A stretch of DNA of 64,000 nt, taken from contig JARKIF010000020.1 in the NCBI GenBank assembly GCA_029378245.1, forward strand, positions 372,001 to 436,000, given 5' to 3'. The translations under genes and the position numbers were made by a program. Origin of the DNA: Roridomyces roridus. Its lineage: Eukaryota > Basidiomycota > Agaricomycetes > Agaricales > Mycenaceae. The notes beneath the pieces are model-generated. The model did not search any database. It saw only the letters and a list, made by a program, of their open reading frames with translations, and had not been told where the DNA came from. Shown in pieces: positions 32,645 to 44,975 of the stretch. Position 1 is the stretch's first letter. The number at the start of each line of letters is the position of its first letter.

Positions 32645-32981
32645 GTGCAGGGTCTCGTTCAGGAGGGGCTGGAAGTGGTTCGGAGGTTTCGGATGAAGGG
32701 AGTGCGGGCGATGGAACGGTGGAGAGAGTAAAATTGCAAGGGGTTTGAAACTTTGCCGTCATGAGTTCGACTAGCCTCGGTAAGGAGAATGTATTGCCAT
32801 TGTACTTGAAATGCTCATTTTCATGATCACCTTGTGTATCAATTGGGTCTTGTTCCCGAATCAGTCAGCCTTGTACTTGTTTCGCGTATGTAGGAATCTA
32901 ATACAGTTACAGCCCTGGAGTCTAAATCGAATACAAAGCGAGTCCAAGAATCCACCCAACAACCATCCATCCCTTCTCCCG

Positions 32982-33775
32982 TTAATATCCGGGCGGCGTA
33001 ACGATGTGGTGCAAGCAACGACTTGGACCCAATCCCTGTGGAAGCAACCTCCTACACGCATAATCCGCACACGCACGCGGCACGGACGGCTGCTTCATAA
33101 AGACCTCAAAAACAGCACTTGGGAGCTGAGCCTCTTCGTGCGGCAAATACCTCGCCACGACCACCTCCTCGTACCCCGTCGTAGGACCCACAACACGCTG
33201 TACCTCGACAGCCAACCGTATATTACGGCCCCGAGCAACGGACTCCATCATGAGGTACAGAATCATCTGCCCGTTCGTCACTTGCAACCGCTCCTGAATC
33301 GTCGCAGGTAGCTCGTATATCAACGGATCGATCTCGACGTGTCCGATGCGCAGATGGTGAAACGTCGCACAGCGCGGCTCTACAGCAAAAACAATGGGAA
33401 AAAAAGAAAGGAAGGAGAGGACGGACCCCGAGAATCAGAGGGCGGTGCGATGACGGAGGAAAGGAAACACAGCTGACTGCCATATGCCGTCCATTTCGCT
33501 GTGCGGTACGGAGCACTCGGGGGTGTGTGCCGGAGGGTGTATTGCCACGGATGTTGGTCTCCGCGCTCTTCCCAATCGAGCAGGCGCACCATTTGCAGTG
33601 GTGAGTGTGGGAACCCCGCTGGCATCGCGGCCTGCCAGCGCTGTGGGTCCAGGTGATGGTTATATTGTCCGATCTTGAGCAAGTTGAGGTCTTCCGTGGC
33701 ACGAACGATGAAGGAGTTCCAGATGGGCCACGCTCGGATGTCGACGGTCTTTGTGTTTGGTGCAATGAAGCTCAT
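32982..33775 (-). CDS. Hypothetical protein, two exons
   Basis: complement(join(32982..33379, 33427..33775)), 248 residues, with a 47 nt GT-AG intron that restores frame (...PSDSR|E PRCATFHHLR). It starts MSFIAPNTKTVDIRAWPIWN. No signal peptide, membrane segment or known motif is seen. The second exon has an amphipathic, Val/Arg-rich pattern (LQVTNGQMILYLMMESVARG, LAVEVQRVVG, EEVVVARYLPHEEAQLPSAV) and a Cys-containing tail. A TATA-like TATAAATA on the same strand lies at 33817-33824, about 42 nt before the ATG. Splicing and a shared TATA placement make it a credible gene of unknown function. Confidence 0.6.
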
Positions 33776-33824
33776 ACTGGGAAAAGACGGTGGGTGACGG
33801 TCGAGGGAAGCTCTCGTATTTATA

Positions 33825-36800
33825 CCTGCGCCCTTCGGCGGGCGGTAGCCACTCATCCGCCGAGGCGGTAGGATGATGTAGAATGGAGGATGTCATTCAG
33901 TGCCGAGAGTGTCATGAATGTTGACTCGACTCACATCCCTTTTTGAACAGCTTGAGCAGAGTACCGCAACGAAGTCGGCGTCTGAAGTCAGACGGCGCGC
34001 GAGAAGCAGGCGATAACGGCTGTTTTTTCATTCAAAGCGCGACGGAGAGAACAAAGGGCAACCTTTGTGGGGCAGATGATCAGACGGAGCCAAAGCTGTT
34101 GTATTATGTGCTCACCGTGTCCAATCAATCACTGGATGCAGTGAATGATTCGAGTAAGGGATTCTGAGAACGTGAGGGCGTCATCGAGAAGGGTACGTTC
34201 CGAGCGCTCGACGGCACGATTCAGCAACAGCCCAAGTCCAACATCCACGTTAACGACACACGCACTGAGCAGAGAAAGGTCACGTAACCCAAGCTGGGAG
34301 CAGAGGACGCTCGACAGCATCATGCCGACATCCACAGCATCGAGAACGTAGTGCCGTAAGACGTTGACCCGAGGCGGTGATCACCTGGGAAAGTGCTCAC
34401 TGCCGCGAACGCACACGCACAGGCCCAAGGGGAAACCGAAGTCCAACCGAAGGGCGCCGATCCTCGAGCTTCAATTGCACGCGTAGAAAAAAAGAAGCTC
34501 GTCGAATCGGAGTGAGAGTCGGACTCGGTTGCACTTCCGTGGTTCGAAGAAGCGGGAGTTTGATGGGGGTGCCGGGATGCCGCGGCAATCAGTTCCCGCG
34601 TTCTACCTCCCGCCATCAGCGCATCGGACCGACGCTCACGTGGTGATCAAGAAGGGTGATTGATGCAAAGCGGCGAAATTTCGGTCTGTCGGTGAGGCAT
34701 GGATTTCAGTGCTGGTCCACATGAGTGAGTGCACTCACTGTGGCTCAGGTCGATGGTCGCAGAGGTGCGCGAGTGGTGATGGGCAGGAACAACGAGTGCA
34801 TGACCGTTGTCCAGCGCAGTCCGGTGAACTGCGGTCTGAAGGCGGACAACCAATGCCGCGAACTCGACACACTCACATCCAATTCATACCCAAGAATGTT
34901 GACTATCATTACCAAAGCTGTAAGGTCCATGACTTGGAATGGATGGAAGCTCCTCGTAAGTCGTAAGTGATCCACGGCGACTATTCGTTGAATGAAATGT
35001 GAAATAATCTGTGAATTCGGAACAATGCACTTGCCACAGTAATTCATCTTCACGACGAACATCCTTCCCTTCCAAGTGATGATAATTATGTTCAGCGGGC
35101 ATCTCGGACGACATTTGACCTGGTAATAGGGTATATCAAGAGGGTGCAACGACGCTCTCACCAAATGACCGAAGATCCGTTAGCCGCTTTTCGAGCGGTC
35201 GAACACGTGGAAGAAAAGCCACCGGCTTGAATACGCCGTGGCCAACACGCCAGGGGGTCATTGGACATCGCGCCGTGGCTGTCGGGTGAGACCGCCAGAC
35301 GCCGACACGGAGTGCGCATCAACCAACGCGTTCCGGGTACAACCCGGTGGCTTCTGATCCCCACCCGCGAAATTAATGAGAATTAATGAAATGGAGTACA
35401 TACCGGAGTCGGATCCGGGAAATGAACTTAATGAATGAGCCGCCTCGTAAGCATGGTGTCAGCAAACAACAACTCGACAATCCGGGATAATTATACGTAC
35501 CCACGTCCGTGGGAGGTAACCACCCGGCTTCATACATTCCTAAACCTAAACCTCGTGGTCCATTGTATTAGTTCAAGCGAAATGAAAGTGGGAAATAGTG
35601 GACATACATTACCCGCGCATCTCATTAATGACCAACCCCTGCATTTGCCCAGAACGAATAGGGTTTCCAGAAAGAACTTAGAAGGTCGGATGACGATGCC
35701 AGTTCGACCAAGGATGAGTAAGCATCGTCGGAGATGAGGCGTTAAGATAAAGACCCTGCAGGAATGATCGGCAGCACATTCTCGATTCCTCTCTTTTGTC
35801 TTTGTCAAATGTTTAATATCCGCAGAGAAGAACGTAGAACAGCCTTTAGAGCGGTCACCCCGGTCGAGTTATTTTCAGTGTCGAGAGGAGAGAGAAAAAA
35901 ACCGAGAAACCAAGTTACAGTTCCTTCCACCAATCAATGGCTATTTCTTTTTCTTATCCGTTCGTCGTCAAGTCCTGGAATCTGGTTTCTGAGGGGCCGA
36001 GAAGCCCGTGAGCTGGATAGGACGGGAAGCCGTACCGCCCAATGTCGCTCGCTTCTTTGATGGCGGTGCCTTTCAGGGAAAATATTTACGTTACGACCCA
36101 GGAGCATGTCGATCCCATGAGATGTATGGTAACAGAAGCCAGGCGCAGCATGGATAGTGGTACAAGTGCGAACCAAGAACAAGAGTCCGCGAAGTTTCTT
36201 GGACGGGAGAGCGACGTAAAGGCTACGCGGGAGCGGCTTTTCATTTGGTGACCAGATTCTCCAGTGGATATGGGAACTTGAGAAGCATGACAAGAGGAAC
36301 GAGGCTACCAGGCGATCAGCACGCTGGAATGAAAAGATTGACGTGGTATGCGTGCAGGAAATGGGTGTTCTGGGCCCATTCATAGCTCGGGACAAGTAAA
36401 GCTGAGATGTCGATTGGAGGAAGCCTAAATCGTGCGGCCCTCGGGGTCGTTTGAGCTGGCGTAGTGACGGTCGAGACCAGAAGAATGTTTGGCCACCAAA
36501 CACCGAGTCACGCTCGTCACATCTTTTTTCTCTTTGTTTTCTCTCCCTCTGACCGCCGACATGGTTCCCCCATCAAGGACATCCAAACGAGGATATACGC
36601 CCTGTTAGGCGCCTACGATAGAAGCGTACTCAAAGCGGAAAGAAGGCACCCGACACGTGTATTGTGCGTGTATGGTGGTAGGCAAGATGTCGTTCCAAAT
36701 CTGGCTGCTGCGAGAGAAATCCCTTCAACTGTGCGCCGCCTTCAGCCCGTCTTCTTCGATGCTCCCGCCCCCTCTTTGTCTCCGCGCCTCCCGTCGCGCC

Positions 36801-36830
36801 TGCCAGGCTTGACACTGCCCGCGCTTACGA
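33825..36830. other. Three-kilobase gene-poor stretch
   Basis: No frame shows a recognisable domain or a consistent exon structure on either strand. A minus-strand fragment around 34129-34335 (VGMMLSSVLCSQLGLRDLSL) could be a decayed exon, but cannot be linked to anything. Confidence 0.4.
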
Positions 36831-38429
36831 ATGGAGCCTCGACGCACAGCGTCGACATCAAAGAGCGTGGCCGCCCCGGAAGACAAAGATACTCCGGACC
36901 ACGCGAGCACCGAATCATCACAGCTCAGCAAACTACTCGCTGAATCTCGAAGCGAGGCAGACACTCTCCGTCGTGAACTCGCCGCCGTACACAAAAAAGC
37001 AGAGGCAGACCAACGACATCTCCAGGCCCTTCTCGCCGCAGCCTCCACCAAATCCGCTGCCGAATCCGCCCAAATCCAACGAGCCTACAAAGACCGTCTG
37101 GTTCGTGCCGAGACTGCACTCGAGGACGCCGAGCACCGCAGTCGTGTCGTACAGAGGAATTGGCGGCTACTGGATAACTATCTCGGCAACGTGCAGCACC
37201 ACGCCTCGGCTTCACGGGCGGCGTTTTCCCGCGTTATCGAGCAGAATGACTTGGCCTTTTCGCCTGGTGATCTGCCTCCACACTTACGCCATGAACGACC
37301 CGCTTCCGTCCCCCCACCCATGACTGGCTCTCGACATCGTCCTCGCGAGTCACCACCGCCCCATGAGGCCGAGGCATATTCTCGGTCTCTGCCACCGTTA
37401 CTTGCTCAACGCCGTGGTGTGCGTAGCCCTCCTCACAATGACGTGGGCGAGGATCGCTGGGGTGGAGAAGCGGCGGAGCCACCATATAAACGACATCGTG
37501 GTGCCGCATCCCAATCGCCGGAGATCGCACATATCTCACCTCAGGTACGTCCTTTGCATATGTGGCCTCTATTGGCACTGAAATATTCGTAGCCCGGATA
37601 CGCTAGTCCTCACATATACCCTCCGAATGCACGTCGCCCGAGGAGTCCATTCCCTCCACCTCTGCCGTCGGGTCGTCGCTACGAGTCGTCATCGCACGAG
37701 ATGCACGACACTCATCCTCAGCGTGCACCAGGACGGCATGCTCATACCCAGCCTCCCCTCCTCCCTCGTCTTCGCTCCCGTGAGATGCCTCCACCCCCAT
37801 CGCACAGTGGCACACCAACCTCTTCTCCGTACCCAGACGGACGGACTCCTCCTCCCCATGCACGCACATCCTACGACGCTCGAGATCCCCCATTACAAAT
37901 CATCCAGCACCGACATCCCGGCGGAGTCGAGCCAGTGCCACCCCGCTCGCCGACGCCTCAGCCCGTACAGCCCCAGCCCCAGCCCTTCCAACATCAACAT
38001 CGATTCCACGCAGGGCCAGGCATCGGTACCTCATCGAGACGAATTGTCCGGCCAGGGGCGTACGAGACTGTCGTCTTTGCGCTGGACGAACCCGGGGGAT
38101 CTGGGGGTGGTGTTGGGCCGACGGTGCCTGTCGCTGGTATGGGTATGGGTGCTGGTACTGGGGGCGCTCAAGGCTTGCCCCGGATTCTTAATACCGAGCC
38201 TTTGCCGTTGACGCCGCCCATGTCGCGTGGAGGCGATGGACGTGCGAGTGCAAACTCGAGGGAGGGTGGTACCGGTGCGAGCTCGAGTGGGAGTCGTAGT
38301 CGGACGAGGGAGAGGGAGAGAGGTGCGAGTGGGAGTGGGAGTCCTGAACAAAGAGGATCAGAACAGGAGAGGGATCGCAGGCGGCATTGGGAGGAGGGCC
38401 ATCGGAAGTCGCCTGTGCGGGAGCGTTAA
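36831..38429 (+). CDS. Coiled-coil N-terminus, Pro/His/Arg-rich C-terminus protein
   Basis: Two exons, join(36831..37544, 37593..38429), give 516 residues, with a 48 nt GT-AG intron in phase 0. Residues ~30-110 form a long heptad-like coiled coil (SQLSKLLAESRSEADTLRRE, LAAVHKKAEADQRHLQALLA, RLVRAETALEDAEHRSRVVQ). The remainder is disordered: PPHLRHERPASVPPP, a KRHR basic cluster, Gln/Pro repeats (PTPQPVQPQPQPFQHQHRFH), a Gly-rich patch, and an Arg/Ser/Glu-rich tail (SRSRTRERERGASGSGS). The layout suggests a nuclear or RNA-associated regulator. That is inference from composition; no named domain is visible. Confidence 0.75.
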
Positions 38430-38576
38430 CGAAGAGTGGGGGTTCGAGCTTTGAAGGGAGAGGACTACACTACCATCCTGGGCGAGTCCGAGGATTCTCG
38501 AGACTCGCCGTTACTAAATCATGCATTCATTATCTTTCTTGTATGCCACATTTGAATGAAGTACTGTCATCGACTG

Positions 38577-40957
38577 CTATGATTTGAATAAGAAAATACA
38601 CCACCAAACCGACAAGTACTCAACTGCGACTGATTCAGAGAAGTAGAAAAGGTGTGACATAGATAATTGACAGCAAAATCCCGCGTAAACATCTTCCGTC
38701 TCAACACAAACTTCCGAACTCTGGTATCTCCCAGCTCCAGAGTGCACGGAGAAATCCTGAGGTCTTTCCCTGCTGCACAGGCGCATCGGCGACCACTGGG
38801 ACACACATCATTAGGCCTCGGAAGTCGAGTATCAATCTGAGCGCAAACGCACTTTGTGGAAGGACAGGACTGGCTGCGAGCTCTTCTCCGACTTTATCAA
38901 TACCTGGGGTCTCAGGCACTTCATCGTCAACTACATTCATCTGCAATCAGAAAACTCGAAAGCTGGATGTGCAGAAGGCTCACCGTACGCCGAAGATTCC
39001 TCCCTTTCACCGGATAGCTGGTACAACGGCAGTCCCATGTGGATGGCTAGTTCCTGGCTGTCGGGGTCGAACCCCCTTGGCAGCGTGAAATTGGCGGAGT
39101 GCTTCGTAAACACTGGCATCCCACGAGCTCTCCAACACTTCCATTTCCATCTCTACACAGGGAAAACCGTGGCTCTCGGCTTCTTCTGCAGTCAAACGAG
39201 ACCGCCCATTTGGATCAAATGACCAGAACCACGGGCATTGAGACAGTTGAAAGTAATTCGGATGTTCAGGAACTGGAAAGCAGTGGTTGGGCGGACACAA
39301 AAAGAGATATCCATCGGGCCGCGCTTTCGTCCCGGATGAAGCAATTTTCAAATCAAGTCGAACTTCGTGAATGTATACTGTAGCACTGACTATGGTCAGC
39401 TGTTGTGTACGGAAGACAAGTCTCACCATAGTCTTGGAAGTCCGAGGTTATTTGTAGCTGTTCGAATATATAGTTGGCTTGGGACATCCATGCATCGCGC
39501 TCAGGGTTAACTTCAAAGTATAACGAAACACTTTCCGCGTAGCTTTGATGCGAGTCCAACCTTGAGGGTTTGATGTGGTTAGCTTATCGAAAGGGGGCAT
39601 CTAGCGACTCACCGTCTCCAGCCATTTTCCATGACTGCCGCCGACATTCCAAGGAATTCCCAATCGGTGAGCTCAAAGGACTTCTCTGGCAAATATGCAA
39701 CCTCGATGGGTACACCGATGTCAGGCCCTGTACGGAATATTCCCCGAAGGCTAGGAGCTAACGGCTTATCCAGGTTGATATGAGCCGTGTACCATTGAGC
39801 CCGACATGACAATTCAAACCAGCCGATTGCATGGACCTGGTCTACTGACAAGGTCTCAAAACACCTTGCGTCCGAGGCAACAGCGGTATACTTGTTGTCC
39901 CTGTTCGGACCAAAATCAAAGAAGTGAAAGATGTTACTGGGTTCACGGATTCCGTCATGGCGTCCAAAGTCCACGCAAATTCGACCACTGGATTGACGTA
40001 TCCACCGGGTTTGGTCCTGAGTGGATGAAGTGCCGCACATTGAGTTTGGATTTGGAGCTCACAATTTTTTTTGCTCTGTCACCCAGGAAGTTGTGGACGT
40101 CCTTTTTCGCTAGGAGCATCAGGGACAGCATGATGGAGAGCCTTCTAGATCACTGACACTGATCTCTGATGCCTTGGAGTCCATTGTAAACATAGACAGA
40201 AATAGTATTTGGCCACATACCCAAAGTGCATGCAGATAAACCCGCCGAATCGTTGACACAGGATGAAAGTCCAGGTACTCAGTGTAGGGCAGAAGATCTG
40301 CATAGGGAGTGTGCCTCAGTAGTTCAACTTGCGAATCACACAAGAATACGAACCGTCCTGAGCATTAACAGCATGTTTACCGGAGAAATTTGAAACTCCA
40401 AATATCTGCAGTAGGTTCGGATGCCTGCGAGATGAACGGTTCTACTCGAGTCGCATACGGAGCCCGTGATGCGTACCAGAAGTTAGCATGGCGTGAGATA
40501 TATTCGCGAGATTCCTGTATTGTAGTCAGAAACGGTGTGCACAGATCAAGCTGTACGCACCGCCTCCGCCTCCGCCCCCTCAAATAAGATCACTGCCTGT
40601 GGCAGGTCCTCACTTCGAATCTTCGCAGAAAACACGCGGCGAGCAGTGGTACGCGGAACAATTTCCCGTTGGAGATCAATCTCCCAACGACCGATTCGCT
40701 TGAATTCTGCAGCGACAGTGGGTAATATGGATCACGAGAGAACAGCGATCAACCTACCTTCGGGCTGACCTTGAGCATCTTGGTGGACATGCACATGGCT
40801 CATGAAAGTCCCGCCCGTGACACGCAGGTGCCGCGACTGGGGGAAGAAAGCCCCCGCGAATCTGGGCGCAGGTGCGTGAGCACTGAGAAATGAGGTCTGA
40901 GGGGCAGGACTCACCCAGCAGATCCGCTATCTGAGATTTCGGCCAGCGTTTCCGCAT
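38577..40957 (-). pseudogene. Kinase-like agaricomycete family gene, apparently broken
   Basis: Exon pieces on the minus strand assemble into a family I recognise only as an agaricomycete hypothetical with a kinase-like N-lobe. They are: FFPQSRHLRVTGGTF (40861-40758); FKRIGRWEIDLQREIVPRTT...RRVFSAKI (40706-40561); ESREYISRHANFW (40514-40477); HPNLLQIFGVSNFSG (40424-40381); FLCDSQVELLRHTPYADLLP (from 40357); RWIRQSSGRICVDFGRHDG (40016-39613); LDSHQSYAESVSLYF (39560-39427); and VYIHEVRLDLKIASSG...GFPCVEMEMEVLESSWDASV (from 39389). The breaks are a phase mismatch between the first ATG exon (40957) and the next exon, a 23 nt 'intron' at 40358-40380, and a G-run near 39069-39073. One extra base in that run shifts the expected GFDPDSQELAIHMGLPLYQL out of frame. 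Confidence 0.6.
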
Positions 40958-41300
40958 GGTAGTTGTTTGAGCTAGCGTTTAAATCGTCGTTCATCGAAGG
41001 TCACCGGGTGGTGGTAAGACGAGAGAAGTGAAGCGCCTTGTGCACAGCTTGTGCACAGCCTTGACGTCAGCAGGCTTGTAGATCTTCCCATGCCTCGGCA
41101 TTATTGGCGGCCCGCATTCTCGATGGTGATCGTTTGGTGATCATGAGGTTCGTCTGAGCTCTCCTATTGCAGACCTTTGATTATCCGGAATGAGGTTCTC
41201 CGATGTTGAGCGCATTTGCCAATCCACAACACCGGGGAGTTGCCGGGGAGGGTATGAATTTCAAAATATCGCGAAAGTGGTTGGAAAGTGCTAAAGTGTA

Positions 41301-42031
41301 TTGAAAAGCCCCGAGCCAGCGGCCCACCCAAAGGCGCAGCACTTTGTCGAGCCATTTCCCCTTCTCCGAGAACTCCGGCTGGAGGATGTACGCTTCACTC
41401 GCGCAAATGCTGCCTGTATCCAGTCGTTCAGCCACAGGATCACTCACCTCGAACTCATTTACACGCGCGAGACCCAGCATTTGGTTCACGGCCTGCCTTG
41501 CGGGTTTTGATGGTGGAGACACTCCTTCGGATCTTCATGCCCATGTGGCTTCCTCGGTTCGTCGAGATGTACGCGGGGCTGGAACTCTGCATCCATCCTC
41601 GCCTCGCCTTTGATCTCAGCCGCGTGCCGACCACTCGTATCCGATGGCTCTCTCCCACCCTCATACCCGCACTCCTCGACAACGTCGCACCAAACGGGGT
41701 AGGATTCTACATCGACCCTCTCGACGGGCGTGCAGCTGACTTTGATCTCGGGCTGCGGCATCTTAGATGGTGTGCATGCCGACAGGTGGGGTGTGCTTGT
41801 TGTGCCGAGTTCAGGGAGTTTGGGTACGATTTGTACGATGAGGAGAAATTGGATGCCGAGTTTGCGGAGGCGTTTGAGAGGATGGAGGAGGTGCTCAGGG
41901 AAAAGTGGGTTTGTGCGAGGAAGAGAGCGGAGAGTTTGGGTAGGCATGGATTGGGTAGCCGGGGTAGGGTGAGGAAAGGGAGGGTATCGGTGCGGGGGCA
42001 TGATTTGAGGGAGGATTTCCGGGCGTTTTGA
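41301..42031 (+). pseudogene. F-box/LRR-like remnant, paralogue of the gene at 20.6-22.0 kb
   Basis: The frame at 41301-41510 gives FPLLRELRLEDVRFTRANAA...ITHLELIYTRE, matching LPCLQTLRLQDICFSRANLA in the 20.8 kb copy. The frame then shifts. From about 41500 another frame gives RIRWLSPTLIPALLDNVAPN, GVGFYIDPLDGRAADFDLGL and the tail EVLREKWVCARKRAES...GHDLREDFRAF, which again matches that copy (RRKWLCQRK...KHDLGEDFWLV). The N-terminal half is absent. A truncated, frameshifted pseudogene. Confidence 0.7.
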
Positions 42032-42397
42032 TTTCAAGTGTCTAGGCAGAATTATATAACCAAGAAGATGCTGAAGGATGGACAAACCTCGAGTCACGAC
42101 ACCGCGTTGGTCGTCAACCGCACAGCCCGAGCATAGCTCCAATGCCCGAGCGTTGCCCGAGGCGGAGCTCAAGTACAGTGTTCCTATTGTTCTATTGTTC
42201 CATTGGCCCACCGACACCCAGAACCTTCTAGTACATTTTGTAGGTATATAAACTTGTCCTTTTGTAGTAGCTAATCATCGAATATTACTTTTAGCCCCAC
42301 TTCCCTCAATAGAAGAGACCTTCATTTGTGTCTGTGATTGGTATTCACACCGTAAGGAATTGGAGAATCGAATAATTGAAGAAAGAGAGGCCTATTG

Positions 42398-42472
42398 TAT
42401 CGACTAGTACGGTCAGCATGGTGCTGATCGGGAGAGCAGGGTTCGACTCCCTCGTCGACAGTTCTTCAGTTT
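42398..42472 (+). repeat. Truncated tRNA-Asp-like sequence
   Basis: Keeps the acceptor/T-arm half of the tRNA-Asp genes (GGGAGAGCAGGGTTCGACTCC, then CTCGTCGACA). The D and anticodon arms are replaced by a short hairpin (TCAGCA-TGG-TGCTGA), so it cannot be a working tRNA. Confidence 0.6.
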
Positions 42473-42658
42473 GGCTTGTCCAAGACACTTTTTGTTCTGT
42501 CCCTTTATGGGCCATTCGATTCCATCCTCCTTTTCCAGTCTGTTTTCTAATGCAGAAAGATGAGTGCGCCGGGGAAGTCGATTCATCATTGTATATTGGG
42601 GTCAGGCAGACAAATTACACTTTCAGTTCCCAAGAAATCAAGAGACAACTCCCAAATC

Positions 42659-44579
42659 TCAATGTGTTGTGACCAAACCCCCAGCATCGACGCGCATCGG
42701 CAACGCCAACCACTCCGTACGATCCTCCCCCACAGTCAACGCCATCACATGCAACTCAAGCCGCCTATCACTGCGCCCCACACGCGCCCCATAATGCTGA
42801 GTAGTAAACTCCGCCTCGTCGAGCGCTGGACCACACTCGATTTGCACGTCAACACCCTGGCGGTAGTCGAAAGTCACGACAGCGCAGGGCGCGTTGGGGT
42901 GTTTCTCAAGTGCCTTGGTGTGTTTGGCGACGACGTCGGCCCGCGCGTTCTCGTAATCGTGATTCAGGACGGCGCGGAGGAATTTGAGTTCGGGCGAGAG
43001 GTAGGCTAGTTCTGGGGATACATCAAGTCAAGGGGAGGCAAATTGTTGAGGGATGGAGCAGTTACCATTCTTCCGTTGAAGCAGAGATTTGCAAAGCGTT
43101 TTATGATCAGCCCAGTCTTGAGATTGGCACGTCTTGGAGCAGTAGAACGTGCTGTGGCATCGCGAGCACCACTTCAGATCGTCATCCAATTTGATCGGGG
43201 AGATACACTGCGGGAAAACTTTCAGATGGACAAGGCAGTGAAGGATCCTCATACAACGCACCTCGAGGTTATCGCAAGCTCTCGTTTGACCAATTTTGCC
43301 GCGGTCGAACTTTACGAGGAGATCGAGACGGTCCGTAGCGAGTCGGACGAAATCTTGCCACATGCCAAACAATTTTGATTCACGGAACGCGCGATTGTGA
43401 GTGAGGGGCTCGGCGTCATCGAGGGCGGCGCGCAAACTGGTAAGGACGGAGTGATAGACGAGAGCTTGGGGTAGGAGAGTTCCCAGGAGCTCCTGTAGCT
43501 GTTTCTCGAAGAGCTCCACGTTCTTGAAGCATGCGCAGAATACTATAGCGCGAAGAAGCCCGCTGTCGAGCGCCTCCTTGATGCGAGTGTTGCGTGGAAA
43601 AACGGGGAGGTAGTAGTTCACGATTGACATGGTGAACAAGTACAACATTGCAATGTCCCGCTCGCTCAATCCGGAGAGGGCGTGGGCGCAGAGGGCGGTG
43701 CAAATGACGCCCACGATGCCGTGAGAGGCGAGGGCCTCTTTGAGAGGAGGAAGTTGATGCGCGAGATTGAGCACCCCGTGGATTTTGAGTCCAAGGCGAA
43801 GAGAATCCGCGAGGGCGGTCGACGGCGGTGGTATAAGTCCGCGCATGCCCCTCACGATAAGAGACGCGAGATCGTTCATGGTGCCCCCGGCACCAGCCAC
43901 AACGTCACGAAGATGGTCAGGATTCGCCAAATCACAATTCGCACTAACGCATGTAGAGATGTCGGCAAGGAGCATCTGTGATACGTCGGGGAGGTTCAGG
44001 GCGGCGGCCCATCCCGCGGCCATATACTCACGTATTTGCGGCTGTGCCATGACAGAGGAGCATGTCTTCGGTTGAGAGCTGAAAGCCAGGATAACGCGGA
44101 CGAAGACGAAGCGCATTGCATCCGACGACGGCTGTAGTTCGGGGGCTCTTTTGATATTGACCTCTTGGAGCAATTGAATCCAGGCCCAGGCGGACGACCA
44201 GACTTCCTCACGCGCCCCGGGATGAACGTAGCCGTGTAGCTTTCCAAAAGCTCCCAAGCCGACCAAAGCACATGCAAGGCGCTCAGGCAGACAGCTAACT
44301 TTCGGTAATTTCCGTATTTGGGCACGGAGAAGAGGCAGATCGCGGACATTGAGATGGACGTAGAACGCGGGGATGCAAAGAGCTTCTTGGGGGTGCGAGG
44401 TGTGGGATATCAAATCGTCTAACTTGACGAGATGCGCCAGGACTGTGCTACTGGCGGCTAAGCGCGCCAGGGACTAGGATGGGCGTGAGTTGAGCTGCCA
44501 AAGAGTCAAATGGGATGCGGAGGACCTTTGTGGGTTCTGGTAGGCCCTCGATGTGCTGGATTGCAAGAGATGGATGCAT
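42659..44579 (-). CDS. MYND-type zinc finger protein
   Basis: Four exons, complement(join(42659..43011, 43066..43207, 43262..44473, 44526..44579)), give 586 residues. Exon 1 (MHPSLAIQHIEGLPEPTK) is joined by a 52 nt intron to SLARLAASSTVLAHLVKLDD. An in-frame stop at the acceptor supports that splice. A long helical region precedes the MYND finger near residue ~440: ACDNLE|CISPIKLDD...WCSRCHSTFYCSKTCQSQDW ADHKTLC, with the Cys/His ligands intact. The 54 nt intron inside it keeps the frame open if unspliced, but then separates the ligands. A third intron leads to the usual C-terminal tail (NAPCAVVTFDYRQGVDVQIE, TEWLALPMRV). MYND fingers bind proline-rich partners; the cellular role is unknown. 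Confidence 0.85.
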
Positions 44580-44691
44580 GGGAGATGAGAGGGCGTTGCA
44601 GACCCGTCAAAAACACAGCCACGCCGATCAAAAGACAAACTTTAGAACACACCTGGCATCAGAGGGACAGAGAGCAGCCACTGGGTCTAAC

Positions 44692-44784
44692 TCTTGACTA
44701 GTATATCGGTTCAGTACACCCGCCTGTCATCGGAACGACATCTTGGTAACGCGGGAGAGCAGGGTTCGACTCCCTGGTCGAGAG
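44692..44784 (+). tRNA. tRNA-Asp (GTC), with a 20 nt intron
   Basis: Acceptor TCTTGAC/GTCGAGA with G73, D arm GTAT/GTAC, anticodon stem CCCGC/GCGGG with loop CTGTCA plus C, and T arm CAGGG-TTCGACT-CCCTG. The intron after position 37 differs in length and sequence from that of the copy at 30950. Confidence 0.92.
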
Positions 44785-44975
44785 TTCCTTTTTCACTTGT
44801 GCGCCTCGAATTCTCCCAGTGGCTGCCCGTTTGTGCCTTGGATTTCAATTCTGACATTCGCTCTACATGCGGTTTGATTCAGCACTCCAGCCACACTACG
44901 TCGAAAAGCAAGTGGTCGGCAACCCCAATCACCGGTGACCCGTTGATGGCAAATTTGATCTTGTCCACGACCGCC

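Noticed and set aside
33223..33765. 180-residue minus-strand frame
   Set aside because: It is a different frame across both exons and the intron of the better supported two-exon gene 32982-33775.
35934..36503. 189-residue minus-strand frame
   Set aside because: No motif, no splice support and biased, random-looking composition.
41486..42217. 243-residue open frame on the minus strand
   Set aside because: Antisense to the F-box/LRR remnant at 41301-42031, whose plus-strand tail matches the copy at 21.9 kb.
43208..43261. Reading the MYND gene without the 54 nt intron
   Set aside because: The frame stays open, but the unspliced form pushes the second zinc ligand 18 residues away from CDNLE, unlike other MYND fingers.
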